Source: Roseomonas populi | Lineage (GTDB): Bacteria; Pseudomonadota; Alphaproteobacteria; Acetobacterales; Acetobacteraceae | Assembly (NCBI RefSeq): GCF_024594815.1 | Contig: NZ_JANJOU010000018.1 | Coordinates: forward strand, 86,495-150,494 | Length of the DNA stretch: 64,000 nucleotides | Direction: 5' to 3' | In this document: positions 25,802 to 34,594 of the stretch, piece by piece | Layout of the letters: the number at the start of each line of letters is the position of its first letter | How positions within the stretch are numbered: the stretch's first letter is position 1 | Notes under the pieces: model-generated | Told to the model about the DNA's origin: nothing | Databases searched by the model: none | Seen by the model: only the letters and a program-made list of their open reading frames with translations | Translations under genes and position numbers: made by a program

Positions 25802-26298
25802 TGGCCAGCAGCGACGTGCGTGATCGAGTAGAGCGTGGTTTCTCCCGCGAAGTGCCGCTGGGAGACTGGGCAGGCGGTGTCGGTGGGCGACCGGAAGGGA
25901 TGCACATCCATCTCCACCTCGGCGAGGGTCCGCCCGCGCGCCGGCGCCGCCCTCTTCTGATTGCGATGCTCAGTTCTATTGCCCTGGTAGTTGCTTTCGG
26001 TGCCGGTCAGTTCAGCGCTCCGCGGCCCGCCAGCCGCATCGCGGACCTGGAACTTCCGGCCGACCTAGCACTCGCGCGCCGCATTGGGCCGTTGACTACC
26101 CCGAGTTTCGTCCCGGCGGCGCCAGCGAACACGGCGGGCCAGTTGCCCGCCCAGCCGCAGCTGCCCCCGGCACTGCAGCTACAGCTCGCACAGCCGCCCC
26201 GCATCGTGCTGCCCGCCACAGCCCCGGCGACCGTGACGCCGCCGGCTACCGCGCAACCGGGGTCGGGACCGCGCAACGCCTTCGGCCTGGAACGCTGA
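25798..26298 (+). CDS. Small single-span membrane protein between dotM and dotL
   Basis: A 166-residue protein with a cytoplasmic N-domain containing GMHIHLHLGEG, one membrane segment (about residues 51-70, LLIAMLSSIALVVAFGAGQF) and a Pro/Ala/Gln-rich C-terminal region. It replaces TrbB at the position between trbA and trbC of IncI plasmids but is unrelated to it. It overlaps dotM by four bases. Function unknown. Confidence 0.6.
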   Translation: MMASSDVRDRVERGFSREVPLGDWAGGVGGRPEGMHIHLHLGEGPPARRRRPLLIAMLSSIALVVAFGAGQFSAPRPASRIADLELPADLALARRIGPLTTPSFVPAAPANTAGQLPAQPQLPPALQLQLAQPPRIVLPATAPATVTPPATAQPGSGPRNAFGLER

Positions 26299-26308
26299 GA
26301 CCCATTCG

Positions 26309-28621
26309 ATGATCCAGCGCGAGATCTCCGGCCCACAGAACCAGTTCGAGCGTGGCGGCGGCATGGGCTACCGCGACGTGCGGCCCCTCACCGTTCGCCT
26401 CGCCGAATTGATCGGAAGCCAGTTCTCCGGTCTCGCGCTGGGGGCGGCGGCCGGCGTGTCCTACGTCTATCCAGCAGCCATCGACCTGCTGGTGCCTGCA
26501 TCCCTGGCCTACGCGGGCTGGGTGATGCGTCGCCGGATCAAGCTGCCGTTGCGCCTCCCGCGTAGCGCCAACTGCCTGGACTGGAATTATCCCAGCCCGG
26601 TCGACCGCACGCCGCAACGGGCAGCGGGCTCCATCTTCCTCGGCGTCGACCAACTCACCAGGCAGGAACTCTGGATCACCAACGAGGACGGGCGTCAGCA
26701 TGGCACGATCCCCGGCACCACCGGCGCCGGCAAGACCACCGCCATCCTGAGCCTGCTCGCCAACTCGCTGACCCATGGCTCGGGTTTCGTGCTGGTGGAC
26801 GGCAAAGCCGACAACCAGTTGTACGGCCAGGTGATGGCCATGGCCCGACGCTTCGGGCGCGAGGACGACGTGCTGGTGCTGAACTTCCTCGTTGCGTCCG
26901 GGATCAAGCAGAGCAACACCTTCAATCCCTTCGCAGCTGGCAACGCCGATGCCATCCGCGAGCTTCTGGTGTCGCAGCTTGGCGAGCAGAAGTCCGAAGA
27001 CAGCAACGGCGTCTTCCGCACCCGCGCCGTGGCCTTGATCGCGACCATCACCCCGGTTCTGGTGTGGATGCGAGACAGGCAGGGGGTGCCGATCAACATC
27101 GAGACGATCCGCTTCGCCCTGGAACTTCGCTCGATCTACACGCTGGCGATGCACCGCATCTTTCTGACGCGCGACAAGATCAACGGCGATGTCTCCAAGG
27201 TTCAGGTCGTCGACATGCCGGAGGAAATCATCTACCCGCTGAAGGCATACCTCGGCGAGCTACCGGGCTATGATATCAGCGTTCCCTACAACGAGCAGAA
27301 AGGCGACGAGCCTTCCAAGCAGCACGGCTTCGCGCTGTTCTACTTCACGGGCGTTTTCTCGCAGCTCTCGGTAAGCCTCGGTCATATCTTCAAGGTGCTG
27401 TCGGGCGACATCGACATGCGCGACGTGGTGCTGAACCGCCGTATCCTGGTGGTCAACCTTCCAGCCCTGGAAAACTCCGACGATACCTTGGCCGCGCTGG
27501 GCAAAATCGTTGTGGCATCGCTGCGCGGCATGTTGGCGCAGCTGTTGGGCGCCAAGCTGGAGGGCAACAGCAAGGAGATCTTCGCACTCAAGCCGGGCAT
27601 GGGCGAAGGGCCATTCCACGTCGTGTTCGACGAGGTGGCGTACTACGCTACCAACGGCATGGATCGCATGCTGGCCATGGGGCGCGGCCTGAACATCATG
27701 TTCTGGCTGTGCTTCCAGGAGGTGTCGGGGATCTGGGCACGGCTGGGTGAGAAGACTGCATCGCTGCTGGGCAACGCGAACCTGACCATCGCCATGCGGC
27801 AGCAGGACGCCAACCGCACCCGCGAGTGGATCGAGAAGACCGGCGGCGAAACTGAGGTCACGCAGGCCACATCGTTCGTGGCGGGCGAGGCAGGGCAGTA
27901 CCGCGAGGGTCCCTCGGCCGAGGTCCGCAAGGTGAACCGGGTGTCCTGGTCGGATCTGCAGAAGCTGCTGGAGGGTGAAGCCATCGTCATGCTCGGCGGC
28001 CGCCGGGTGTACGCCAAGCTGTTCTACGCCGACGTGAAGGCCGACGGCCCAATCCGCCGTAATCGTCCGCTGATCCTTCCCGGGCTGTCGCGCGACGGAA
28101 ACGAGACAGGCAAGACCGTTAAGGACGTCGTCGTGCAGCTGGAAGGCGGGCAGGTGCCGCGCAGCACCGAGCCACAGGACGATCCCGTGCTGTTCGCGAT
28201 GATCGAGGCCTTCAAAGGAAGCCCGGCACCGACCGCAGAGGGTCGGGTCGCTGCCGCCATTGCAGCCGCCGGCAAGGCGCCACGCCCCACCCCGGCCAAT
28301 GACGTGCCGCCAGAGCCACCCGTCACCACCAGCCATCCCATGCTGGAGGACATCACCACCTCCTCGGCGGAAGAGACCACCGCCAAGAACCCGGCCGCTT
28401 CTCCTGCGTGGGGCGTCGTGGGCGACAAGGCGGCCGCGGCCGCCATATCGGCCATTGAGGAAGCGGGTGGCGCTTCTTCGGCCGAGGCGGCTCGCACCGG
28501 GCAGGCAGTCGCCCAGGTGCTTGCCGAAGCCACGATCCTCACCTTGCCGGAGCCGCCGGCGATGAACAGCGAAGAGTTGGCGGCCAATCTGAAGCGGCTG
28601 CTTGAGCAGGTGGCGGCGTGA
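26309..28621 (+). CDS. dotL: DotL/IcmO (TrbC) coupling ATPase
   Basis: A 770-residue VirD4-class coupling protein: two membrane segments before residue 75, Walker A GTTGAGKTT at 136-144, Walker B FHVVFDEVAYY near residue 435, and a C-terminal Ala/Pro-rich extension of about 130 residues (from 620) ending in helices. The extension corresponds to the adaptor-binding tail of DotL. It brings the relaxase-DNA complex to the channel. Its stop overlaps the GTG of the next gene. Confidence 0.92.
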   Translation: MIQREISGPQNQFERGGGMGYRDVRPLTVRLAELIGSQFSGLALGAAAGVSYVYPAAIDLLVPASLAYAGWVMRRRIKLPLRLPRSANCLDWNYPSPVDRTPQRAAGSIFLGVDQLTRQELWITNEDGRQHGTIPGTTGAGKTTAILSLLANSLTHGSGFVLVDGKADNQLYGQVMAMARRFGREDDVLVLNFLVASGIKQSNTFNPFAAGNADAIRELLVSQLGEQKSEDSNGVFRTRAVALIATITPVLVWMRDRQGVPINIETIRFALELRSIYTLAMHRIFLTRDKINGDVSKVQVVDMPEEIIYPLKAYLGELPGYDISVPYNEQKGDEPSKQHGFALFYFTGVFSQLSVSLGHIFKVLSGDIDMRDVVLNRRILVVNLPALENSDDTLAALGKIVVASLRGMLAQLLGAKLEGNSKEIFALKPGMGEGPFHVVFDEVAYYATNGMDRMLAMGRGLNIMFWLCFQEVSGIWARLGEKTASLLGNANLTIAMRQQDANRTREWIEKTGGETEVTQATSFVAGEAGQYREGPSAEVRKVNRVSWSDLQKLLEGEAIVMLGGRRVYAKLFYADVKADGPIRRNRPLILPGLSRDGNETGKTVKDVVVQLEGGQVPRSTEPQDDPVLFAMIEAFKGSPAPTAEGRVAAAIAAAGKAPRPTPANDVPPEPPVTTSHPMLEDITTSSAEETTAKNPAASPAWGVVGDKAAAAAISAIEEAGGASSAEAARTGQAVAQVLAEATILTLPEPPAMNSEELAANLKRLLEQVAA

Positions 28622-29535
28622 CCGTCACCGATCAGCCCAGCCTCGAGCCGGTGCTTGCAGCTCTACGCCGGCCGGCGACGCTGGCCAGCCTCGCTTCCAC
28701 CTGTGGCCGCTCGGTCAGCGATGTCACCCACACGCTGCTTCTGCTGCTTCGCAGCGGTCGCGCGGTGGCTTACTGCCGCGACCACTACATCCTGCGGGAT
28801 TCGCATATCGACTACCTGGACGGACCATCGTCGGAAAGTCACTCGGTGAGCCGCCGCATCATGGCGGCGCTTGGCAGGCCGGAAGCGAGCACGACGGATC
28901 TGCACCAACGCATCGGGCTTCCGGAGACGGAAATCTACGAGGAGTTGGTTGCCCTCAGCTGGCTCGGTGCGGTGGCCAGCGTCAGGAGTAGACAGGTGAG
29001 GTACTGGTTTCGCAGCGATGCTCTGGGAGCCAAGGTGAGCCGGCGGCGCAGGGCGGAGCACATGGCGGCGCGGGGAGCAGCACTGGTGCTGTTCGAGAAG
29101 CCTCATCGTAGCAGTGAGGTGGCGCGAGCCATTGGCTACGGCGTGAACGTGATGAACGATCTCGTGCAGGACCTGCTGCACAGCGGCCAAGTCATCCGTG
29201 TTGGCAAAGGGCAGTACGCGTTGCCCGCCTCTGCCTTGCCAGCCACGACGGTCGTAGCACGCAGCCATAGCTGGGTGGATGGCTGCCGACCTCAGCCCGT
29301 TCGGGACGCGATCCTGCTTAACCTCACCGAACCACGCCAGGCCGTGGACATCGCCCGCGCGATCGGCCGGACCGTGCCCAACGTCACGGGGCATCTCCGG
29401 GCGATGACGACGCTCGGCTTGGTCGAGCGGGTGGGATATGGCCGCTACGCACGGCCGGGCACGCCGGGTTTGCTGCCCATCGAGCAGCGCAGTTTCCACA
29501 GACCAGGCACGCCCACAGCCCTGGCGGGGGCATGA
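28618..29535 (+). CDS. DNA-binding protein of four tandem winged helices
   Basis: A 305-residue protein translated from GTG overlapping the dotL stop (GTGA). It consists of four similar wHTH units: about residues 10-65 (PATLASLASTCGRSVSDVTH), 75-130 (TTDLHQRIGLPETEIYEELV), 140-205 (SSEVARAIGYGVNVMNDLVQ) and 220-280 (AVDIARAIGRTVPNVTGHLR), each ending in a short wing with Gly-x-Tyr. Such an array suits cooperative binding to repeated DNA. It could regulate transfer genes or act at oriT, joining DNA to the coupling protein. No named family comes to mind. Confidence 0.7.
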   Translation: MTVTDQPSLEPVLAALRRPATLASLASTCGRSVSDVTHTLLLLLRSGRAVAYCRDHYILRDSHIDYLDGPSSESHSVSRRIMAALGRPEASTTDLHQRIGLPETEIYEELVALSWLGAVASVRSRQVRYWFRSDALGAKVSRRRRAEHMAARGAALVLFEKPHRSSEVARAIGYGVNVMNDLVQDLLHSGQVIRVGKGQYALPASALPATTVVARSHSWVDGCRPQPVRDAILLNLTEPRQAVDIARAIGRTVPNVTGHLRAMTTLGLVERVGYGRYARPGTPGLLPIEQRSFHRPGTPTALAGA

Positions 29536-29630
29536 CAGCACTCGGCCTTGGGGCGGGACCGGATCGGGGCACATCCAAGTAGCCCCTCATTTCCTAGCCA
29601 CCTCAAGTCCGCTTACCTACATCCACCTGC

Positions 29631-29936
29631 ATGTCCCGTTCTCCTGCTGCCGACCTGGCCCCCCTCATCAAGCTCCTACAAGCCGGCGTCCCCCCCAACC
29701 GCGCTGCCGGCGAGCTATCTCGGGTCCTGGCCCTCTGGACAGCTGAACTCAAGGATGACGGGGAGCAGTTCCAAGAACGGCTATCCGGCTTGGCGGAGCA
29801 GATGACGACAGGGATCGAGGAGATGCACGAGGGCATTGCCGAGGCGAGCGACAAAGGGAAACCGACGCTTCGGCGGATTCTTGCGACACATGAGGCGGTG
29901 CTGGACGGGGTGCGAAAGGCGCAGGGGGCAGGGTAG
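29631..29936 (+). CDS. Small helical protein, unknown
   Basis: A 101-residue soluble protein, helical and charged (LIKLLQAGVPPNRAAGELSR; FQERLSGLAEQMTTGIEEMH). No signal or known motif. It lies 95 bases after the wHTH gene and is the last gene before the copper module. I see no good Shine-Dalgarno, so moderate confidence. Confidence 0.5.
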   Translation: MSRSPAADLAPLIKLLQAGVPPNRAAGELSRVLALWTAELKDDGEQFQERLSGLAEQMTTGIEEMHEGIAEASDKGKPTLRRILATHEAVLDGVRKAQGAG

Positions 29937-30107
29937 TCTACGTCATCGCCCTACCATGGTGGAGTGGTAAGGCGAGGCACGAGAAGCAACTCTGCAGCCG
30001 GTCAAAACCTCAATGCAGAAATGCGAAGCAGCCACTCACGCTTTTCAACTCCCCTGACCTTGGACAAACAGCTGAAGCAGGGGGACGGGCTTAGACGTCC
30101 ATTCGGG

Positions 30108-30572
30108 TCAATGCTGCGCCCACACCCTCGTTCCAGCACCCCCGCCAAACAGGACCACCTCGTAGGGAGTGCCAGGAATGTCCATGCCGGGTGATGAGGG
30201 GGGCATTCCCGGCGAGGCGAGCCCTCTGGCCCGTGGGCGCTCCGCAAGGAGGCGGCGAACGTCGGAGGCGGGGACGTGGCCCTCCACGACGTAGTCGCCC
30301 ACCGTGGCCGTATGACAGGACTGGAGGGCGTCCGGCACGCCGTTCCTCGCCTTGACGGCCTGCAGGTCGGCGACGTCATGGACGACCGCCTCGAAGCCCG
30401 CCGCCTGCATGTGCCTGACCCACCCCTCGCAGCAGCCGCAGCTCGCGTCCTTCCAGACTTCGAGGGCGGGGCCCTGGGCCGCCCCGGCCACGCCGGCGGG
30501 CAGAGCTGCCGCAGCCAGCCCAAACCCCAGGAAGGTCCGTCTGGCGACGGCGTCGGTGAAGCTGTTGCCCAT
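30108..30572 (-). CDS. DUF411 copper-binding periplasmic protein
   Basis: A 154-residue protein with an export signal (RRTFLGFGLAAAALPAGVAG, Tat-like) and the DUF411 core: VWKDASCGCCEGWVRHMQA with the CxCC cluster, then a second Cys in LQSCHTATVGDYVVEGHVPA. Family members bind Cu in the periplasm and accompany copper efflux genes. Its ATG shares one base with the cueR stop (TAATG), so both are one transcript controlled by CueR. Confidence 0.85.
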   Translation of the reverse strand: MGNSFTDAVARRTFLGFGLAAAALPAGVAGAAQGPALEVWKDASCGCCEGWVRHMQAAGFEAVVHDVADLQAVKARNGVPDALQSCHTATVGDYVVEGHVPASDVRRLLAERPRARGLASPGMPPSSPGMDIPGTPYEVVLFGGGAGTRVWAQH

Positions 30573-31060
30573 TAAAGTACTCCCTGGAAGCTGCTGAAGG
30601 GGCGCTTGCCCGCCGCCGCGGGTCGCAGGCCCCCCTTGCGGTCGGCGTCGTGGCGGCCGGGCGAGCAGTGTTCGCCTTCGGCGATCTCGTCGAGGATGGG
30701 GCACTCGGGCCGGTCGTCGCCGTGGCAGGCGTCCGCCATGCGCTCCAGCGCCTCGCACATCCGGGTCAGCTCGGTGATTTTGGCGCGCAGTTCGGCTGCG
30801 TGCTCGGTCGCGAGACGCTTCACGTCGGCGCTCGCACGGTCCTCATCCTGCCAGAGACCGATGAGCTGCTTGATGCGCTCCAGCGGCAGGCCGAGGTCGC
30901 GCGCCCGTCGGACGAAGCGGAGGGTCCCGACGTCCCGCTCGGAGTACACGCGATAGCCCGCCTCGGTACGGCCCGCGGCGGGAAGAAGGCCCACGCTCTC
31001 GTAGTACCGCAGCATCTTCGCGGAGACTCCGGAGACTTTCGCGGCCTGTCCGATGTTCAA
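30572..31060 (-). CDS. cueR: CueR, Cu(I)-responsive MerR-family activator
   Basis: A 162-residue MerR-type regulator: N-terminal HTH (NIGQAAKVSGVSAKMLRYYE), dimerisation helix, and the metal-binding loop C112-HGDDRPE-C120 followed by PIL, the same spacing and numbering as Escherichia coli CueR, which marks a monovalent Cu/Ag/Au sensor. A longer than usual C-terminal tail (about 30 residues) follows. It reads away from the P-type ATPase gene, with two CueR boxes between them. Confidence 0.9.
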   Translation of the reverse strand: MNIGQAAKVSGVSAKMLRYYESVGLLPAAGRTEAGYRVYSERDVGTLRFVRRARDLGLPLERIKQLIGLWQDEDRASADVKRLATEHAAELRAKITELTRMCEALERMADACHGDDRPECPILDEIAEGEHCSPGRHDADRKGGLRPAAAGKRPFSSFQGVL

Positions 31061-31107
31061 GGGGACCTCCTCTTCAAGGCGCCGCCCGTCCTGGTCACCC
31101 CCAAGAT

Positions 31108-31133
31108 GGGGATTCCCACCGTGGGAAGGTCAA
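31108..31133 (-). promoter_or_regulatory. CueR box 1 (cueR-DUF411 promoter)
   Basis: The minus strand has -35 TTGACC merging into a dyad (TTCCCAC / GTGGGAA) and then TCCCC. It closely resembles the boxes at 31193 and 41160, and would make cueR self-regulated. Confidence 0.7.
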
Positions 31134-31192
31134 GACGTACCCCCGGGGGCCGAGCATCCAGCAGGAACGGGGCATCCCGCAGGAAATGGTCC

Positions 31193-31218
31193 TTGACCTT
31201 CCTATCATGGGAAACCCC
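31193..31218 (+). promoter_or_regulatory. CueR box 2 (P-type ATPase promoter)
   Basis: TTGACC followed by TTCCTATCATGGGAAACCCC: a MerR-type dyad in a lengthened spacer, 63 bases before the ATPase ATG. The -10 is weak (CACCTT or ACCTTG), as expected for an activated promoter. Confidence 0.7.
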
Positions 31219-31281
31219 ACCTTGCCGGTCACCTGAGCAACGAGGGCCCGCTCCGACGCGGCCCGAACCGGGGCGACAATC

Positions 31282-33681
31282 ATGAGCGGCCAGCACACGG
31301 GTCACGGTCACGCACACCAGCACGGGGCGAGCTGCGGCCACGACCACCACCACGACCATGGTCCCGGCCCGGCCGCCGATGCCGGGGTCGTCACCGACGC
31401 GGTCTGCGGGATGAAGGTCGATCCGGCGACCTCGAAGCACCGCCTGGAGCATGCCGGGACGACCTTCCACTTCTGCTCGGCCGGGTGCCGGACGAAGTTC
31501 CAGGCCGACCCCGGCAAGTACCTAATGCCGAAGGCGGCGACCCAGGCTCCCGCCCCCCGGAAGGGCGCCATCTACACCTGCCCCATGCACCCGGAGATCC
31601 GGCAGGAGGGGCCGGGGAACTGCCCCATCTGCGGCATGGCGCTGGAGCCCTTGGAGGTGAGCGCGGAGGCCGCGCCTAACCACGAGCTGGCCGACATGAC
31701 GCGCCGGTTCTGGATCGGGCTGGCCCTCACCCTTCCCGTGGTGGTCCTGGAGATGGGGAGCCACATCCCCGGCCTGGGCCTGCACGGGCTGGTGCCGCCC
31801 AGGACGTCGGTCTGGATCCAGTTCCTGCTCGGGACCCCGGTCGTCCTCTGGGCGGGCTGGCCGTTCTTCGTGCGGGGCTGGCAGTCGGTCGTGAACCGCA
31901 GCCTGAACATGTTCTCGCTCATCGCCCTCGGGACCGGCGCCGCCTACCTCTACAGCCTGGTCGCCACCTTCGCGCCCGGGCTCTTCCCCGAGGGCTTCCG
32001 CGGGATGGACGGGACGGTGGCGGTCTACTTCGAGGCGGCGGCCGTCATCACCGTGCTCGTCCTGCTCGGGCAGGTGCTGGAACTGCGCGCCCGCGAGCAG
32101 ACCGGCGGCGCCATCCGCGCCCTGCTCAACATGGCGCCGAAGACCGCGCGGCGCCTCAAGGAGAACGGGGAGGACGAGGAGGTTCCCCTGGCGGACGTCC
32201 AGGCTGGCGACCGGCTGCGGGTGCGTCCGGGCGAAAGCGTGCCGGTGGACGGCGAGGTGCTGGAGGGTGGCGGCGCCGTGGACGAGTCCATGGTCACCGG
32301 CGAGTCCTTGCCTGTCGAGAAGGCCCCCGGCTCCAAGGTCATCGGAGGAACGGTGAACGGCACCGGCTCCCTGGTCATGCGGGCCGACAAGGTGGGCTCG
32401 GACACGATGCTCTCGCGCATCGTCGCGATGGTCGCCGAGGCGCAGCGCAGCCGGGCGCCGATCCAGCGGATGGCCGACCATGTATCCGGCTACTTCGTCC
32501 CGGCCGTCATCGCCGTGGCCGTGCTCGCCTTCCTCGCCTGGGCTGTCTGGGGTCCGGCCCCGGCCCTCTCCTACGGGCTGATCGCGGCAGTGTCGGTGCT
32601 GATCATCGCCTGCCCTTGCGCCCTGGGCCTCGCCACACCCATGAGCATCATGGTCGGCGTCGGCAAGGGTGCCGGTGCCGGGGTCCTCATCAGGTCGGCC
32701 GAGGCGCTCGAGCGTATGGAGAAGGTGGACACGCTGGTCGTCGACAAGACGGGCACCCTGACCGAGGGCAGGCCCAAGGTCATGGCCGTGGTCGCGGCGC
32801 CGGGCCTGTCCGAGGCCCAGGTCCTGCCGTTGGCGGCCAGCCTGGAGCGCTCCAGCGAGCATCCCCTGGCTACCGCCATCGTCGCGGCCGCCCGCGACCG
32901 CGGCGCGGCGCTGGAAGAACCGGCGGACTTCGGGTCGGTCACGGGCAAGGGTGTCACCGGCACCGTCGGCGGGCGCCGGGTGGCCTTGGGGAATGCGCGG
33001 CTGATGCAGGATCTCAGCGTCGACCTCGGAGGTCTTGCCGCCACGGCCGACGAACTGCGGCGCGAAGGCGGCACCGCCCTGTTCCTCGCAGTCGACGGCA
33101 AGGCCGGGGGCGTCATCGCCGTCGCCGACCCCGTGAAGGAGACCACCCCCGCGGCCCTGGAGAGCCTGCGGGCCGCTGGCATCCGGATCGTCATGCTGAC
33201 AGGCGACAACCAGACGACCGCCGGGGCGGTGGCCCGGAAGCTCGGGATCGGCGAGTTCCAGGGCGACGTCCTCCCTGAGGACAAGCACCGCATCGTTCGC
33301 GAACTCAGGGCGCAGGGGAAGGTTGTTGCGATGGCTGGTGACGGCGTCAACGATGCGCCGGCGCTGGCCGAGGCCGACGTCGGGATCGCCATGGGCACCG
33401 GGACGGATGTCGCGATGCAGAGCGCGGGCGTGACGCTGGTGAAGGGCGACCTCGCCGGGATCGCGCGGGCACGGTCCCTGAGCCGTGCGACCATGCGCAA
33501 CATCAGACAGAACCTGTTCCTCGCCTTCGTCTACAACATGCTCGGCGTGCCGCTGGCCGCGGGCGTGCTCTACCCCGTCCTCGGGATCCTGCTCAGCCCG
33601 ATCGTGGCGGCCCTCGCCATGGCGCTGAGTTCCGTGTCCGTCATCGGCAACGCCCTGCGGCTGCGGACGCTGCGGCTCTGA
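31282..33681 (+). CDS. copA: Copper-exporting P1B-type ATPase
   Basis: A 799-residue transporter. It starts with a His-rich tail ([17 protein letters not shown]), then a YHS domain ([21 protein letters not shown]) and a heavy-metal-binding domain ([20 protein letters not shown]), then eight membrane segments with the CPC motif ([12 protein letters not shown], about residue 443), phosphorylation site DKTGTLTEG (about 488), HP motif (SSEHPLA) and hinge [13 protein letters not shown]. No classical HMA domain is present; it resembles the YHS-containing CopA/SilP-like group. A small HMA protein is encoded separately at 41228. Confidence 0.93.
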   Translation: MSGQHTGHGHAHQHGASCGHDHHHDHGPGPAADAGVVTDAVCGMKVDPATSKHRLEHAGTTFHFCSAGCRTKFQADPGKYLMPKAATQAPAPRKGAIYTCPMHPEIRQEGPGNCPICGMALEPLEVSAEAAPNHELADMTRRFWIGLALTLPVVVLEMGSHIPGLGLHGLVPPRTSVWIQFLLGTPVVLWAGWPFFVRGWQSVVNRSLNMFSLIALGTGAAYLYSLVATFAPGLFPEGFRGMDGTVAVYFEAAAVITVLVLLGQVLELRAREQTGGAIRALLNMAPKTARRLKENGEDEEVPLADVQAGDRLRVRPGESVPVDGEVLEGGGAVDESMVTGESLPVEKAPGSKVIGGTVNGTGSLVMRADKVGSDTMLSRIVAMVAEAQRSRAPIQRMADHVSGYFVPAVIAVAVLAFLAWAVWGPAPALSYGLIAAVSVLIIACPCALGLATPMSIMVGVGKGAGAGVLIRSAEALERMEKVDTLVVDKTGTLTEGRPKVMAVVAAPGLSEAQVLPLAASLERSSEHPLATAIVAAARDRGAALEEPADFGSVTGKGVTGTVGGRRVALGNARLMQDLSVDLGGLAATADELRREGGTALFLAVDGKAGGVIAVADPVKETTPAALESLRAAGIRIVMLTGDNQTTAGAVARKLGIGEFQGDVLPEDKHRIVRELRAQGKVVAMAGDGVNDAPALAEADVGIAMGTGTDVAMQSAGVTLVKGDLAGIARARSLSRATMRNIRQNLFLAFVYNMLGVPLAAGVLYPVLGILLSPIVAALAMALSSVSVIGNALRLRTLRL

Positions 33682-33849
33682 GACCGCCCGGCGAGCAGGG
33701 CCGCAGGCATGCATGATTGCGAGCCGGGATCGTCGAGGTCGACATCCCCCGGGGGTTTTGCCTCGGGGGAAGCGCCGACCCGAACCGCACGGGGCGATGT
33801 CGGTTGCGATGCGCGGCGACGGCGCTGTCGACCGCCGCCGCGCCCGGGT

Positions 33850-34269
33850 TCAGCGGGCGCGCGTACCCGACGCGCCGCCCATCTGGTTGCAGTGCGCCAT
33901 CATCGCCTGCATGTCCTGCGGGATCGGCCGCCCTGCACTGGCGTCGGCCTGCATCTGGCGACAGTGCGCCATCATGTCCTGCATGTTCATGCCGGACATG
34001 TTGTGGCCCTGCATGCCGGACATCCCCTGCATGTTCCCGTGGTTCATCCCGGGCATGTTGGAGTGGTCCATCCCCTGCATGCTGTCCATCCGCCCGGTGG
34101 CGCTGGCGGGCTGCGTCGTCGAGCGGCCTGCGGGCTGGACGGGGAGCTCGGCGGACGTCGGGGCGGATGCCTGGGGCATCGCACCCTGAGGCGCGCAGGC
34201 TGCAACGGTGAGCGCGAGGCCGAGGCCCACGACGAGACGAGCGGACCAGGTGCGGTGAGAAGCGAGCAT
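33850..34269 (-). CDS. Met-rich copper-binding lipoprotein
   Basis: A 139-residue lipoprotein (lipobox TVAAC) whose middle is built of MDHSNMPGM/MNHGNMQGM-type repeats, typical of periplasmic Cu(I) sponges. Two similar C-terminal segments follow (MMAHCRQMQADASAGRPIPQ; MQAMMAHCNQMGG). The same nonapeptide occurs in the multicopper oxidase encoded divergently next door. It ends 168 bases after the convergent ATPase gene. Confidence 0.75.
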   Translation of the reverse strand: MLASHRTWSARLVVGLGLALTVAACAPQGAMPQASAPTSAELPVQPAGRSTTQPASATGRMDSMQGMDHSNMPGMNHGNMQGMSGMQGHNMSGMNMQDMMAHCRQMQADASAGRPIPQDMQAMMAHCNQMGGASGTRAR

Positions 34270-34594
34270 GGTGCTTCCTCCTTGTCGCCGTGCCGCGCCG
34301 GACCGAGCTGGCTGCTGAAGCGGGTCTCCCGTGTCCGGCGGGATTGCCTCGCGTTCGGCGGGGCACGTGTCGACCCTACAAGTTCAGCCTCTCGGCGTCG
34401 TCGCCGGACCACTCCTTCAATTCTTACGTTTTATTGCCACGGGCAGTGCACGATTGATGCAGGCGCGCTGACCGTCGATATCGACACCCACCGGACGATG
34501 CGAGGTCCGGCGCCGACAAGGCTGCCAACTTCCGCACCAGCCGCGGTCAGTCCGTCGCCGCGCGTCTCATCAACCTCGAGAGGAGCTTTCCGTC
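34270..34594. other. Divergent intergenic region of the copper module
   Basis: About 325 bases between the Met-rich lipoprotein and the multicopper oxidase. Both promoters must be here. It has a more AT-rich patch near 34420-34440 (CAATTCTTACGTTTTATTGCC) but no CueR box, so control by the local two-component system is likely. I saw no clear CopR-type repeat. Confidence 0.4.

Noticed and set aside
29964..30194. 76-codon plus-strand frame between the transfer and copper regions
   Set aside because: No ribosome binding site, no domain, and it runs into the convergent DUF411 gene.
31522..33714. 730-codon minus-strand frame opposite the copper ATPase
   Set aside because: Fully antisense to conserved P-type ATPase motifs, no signal or domain, composition of a shadow frame.
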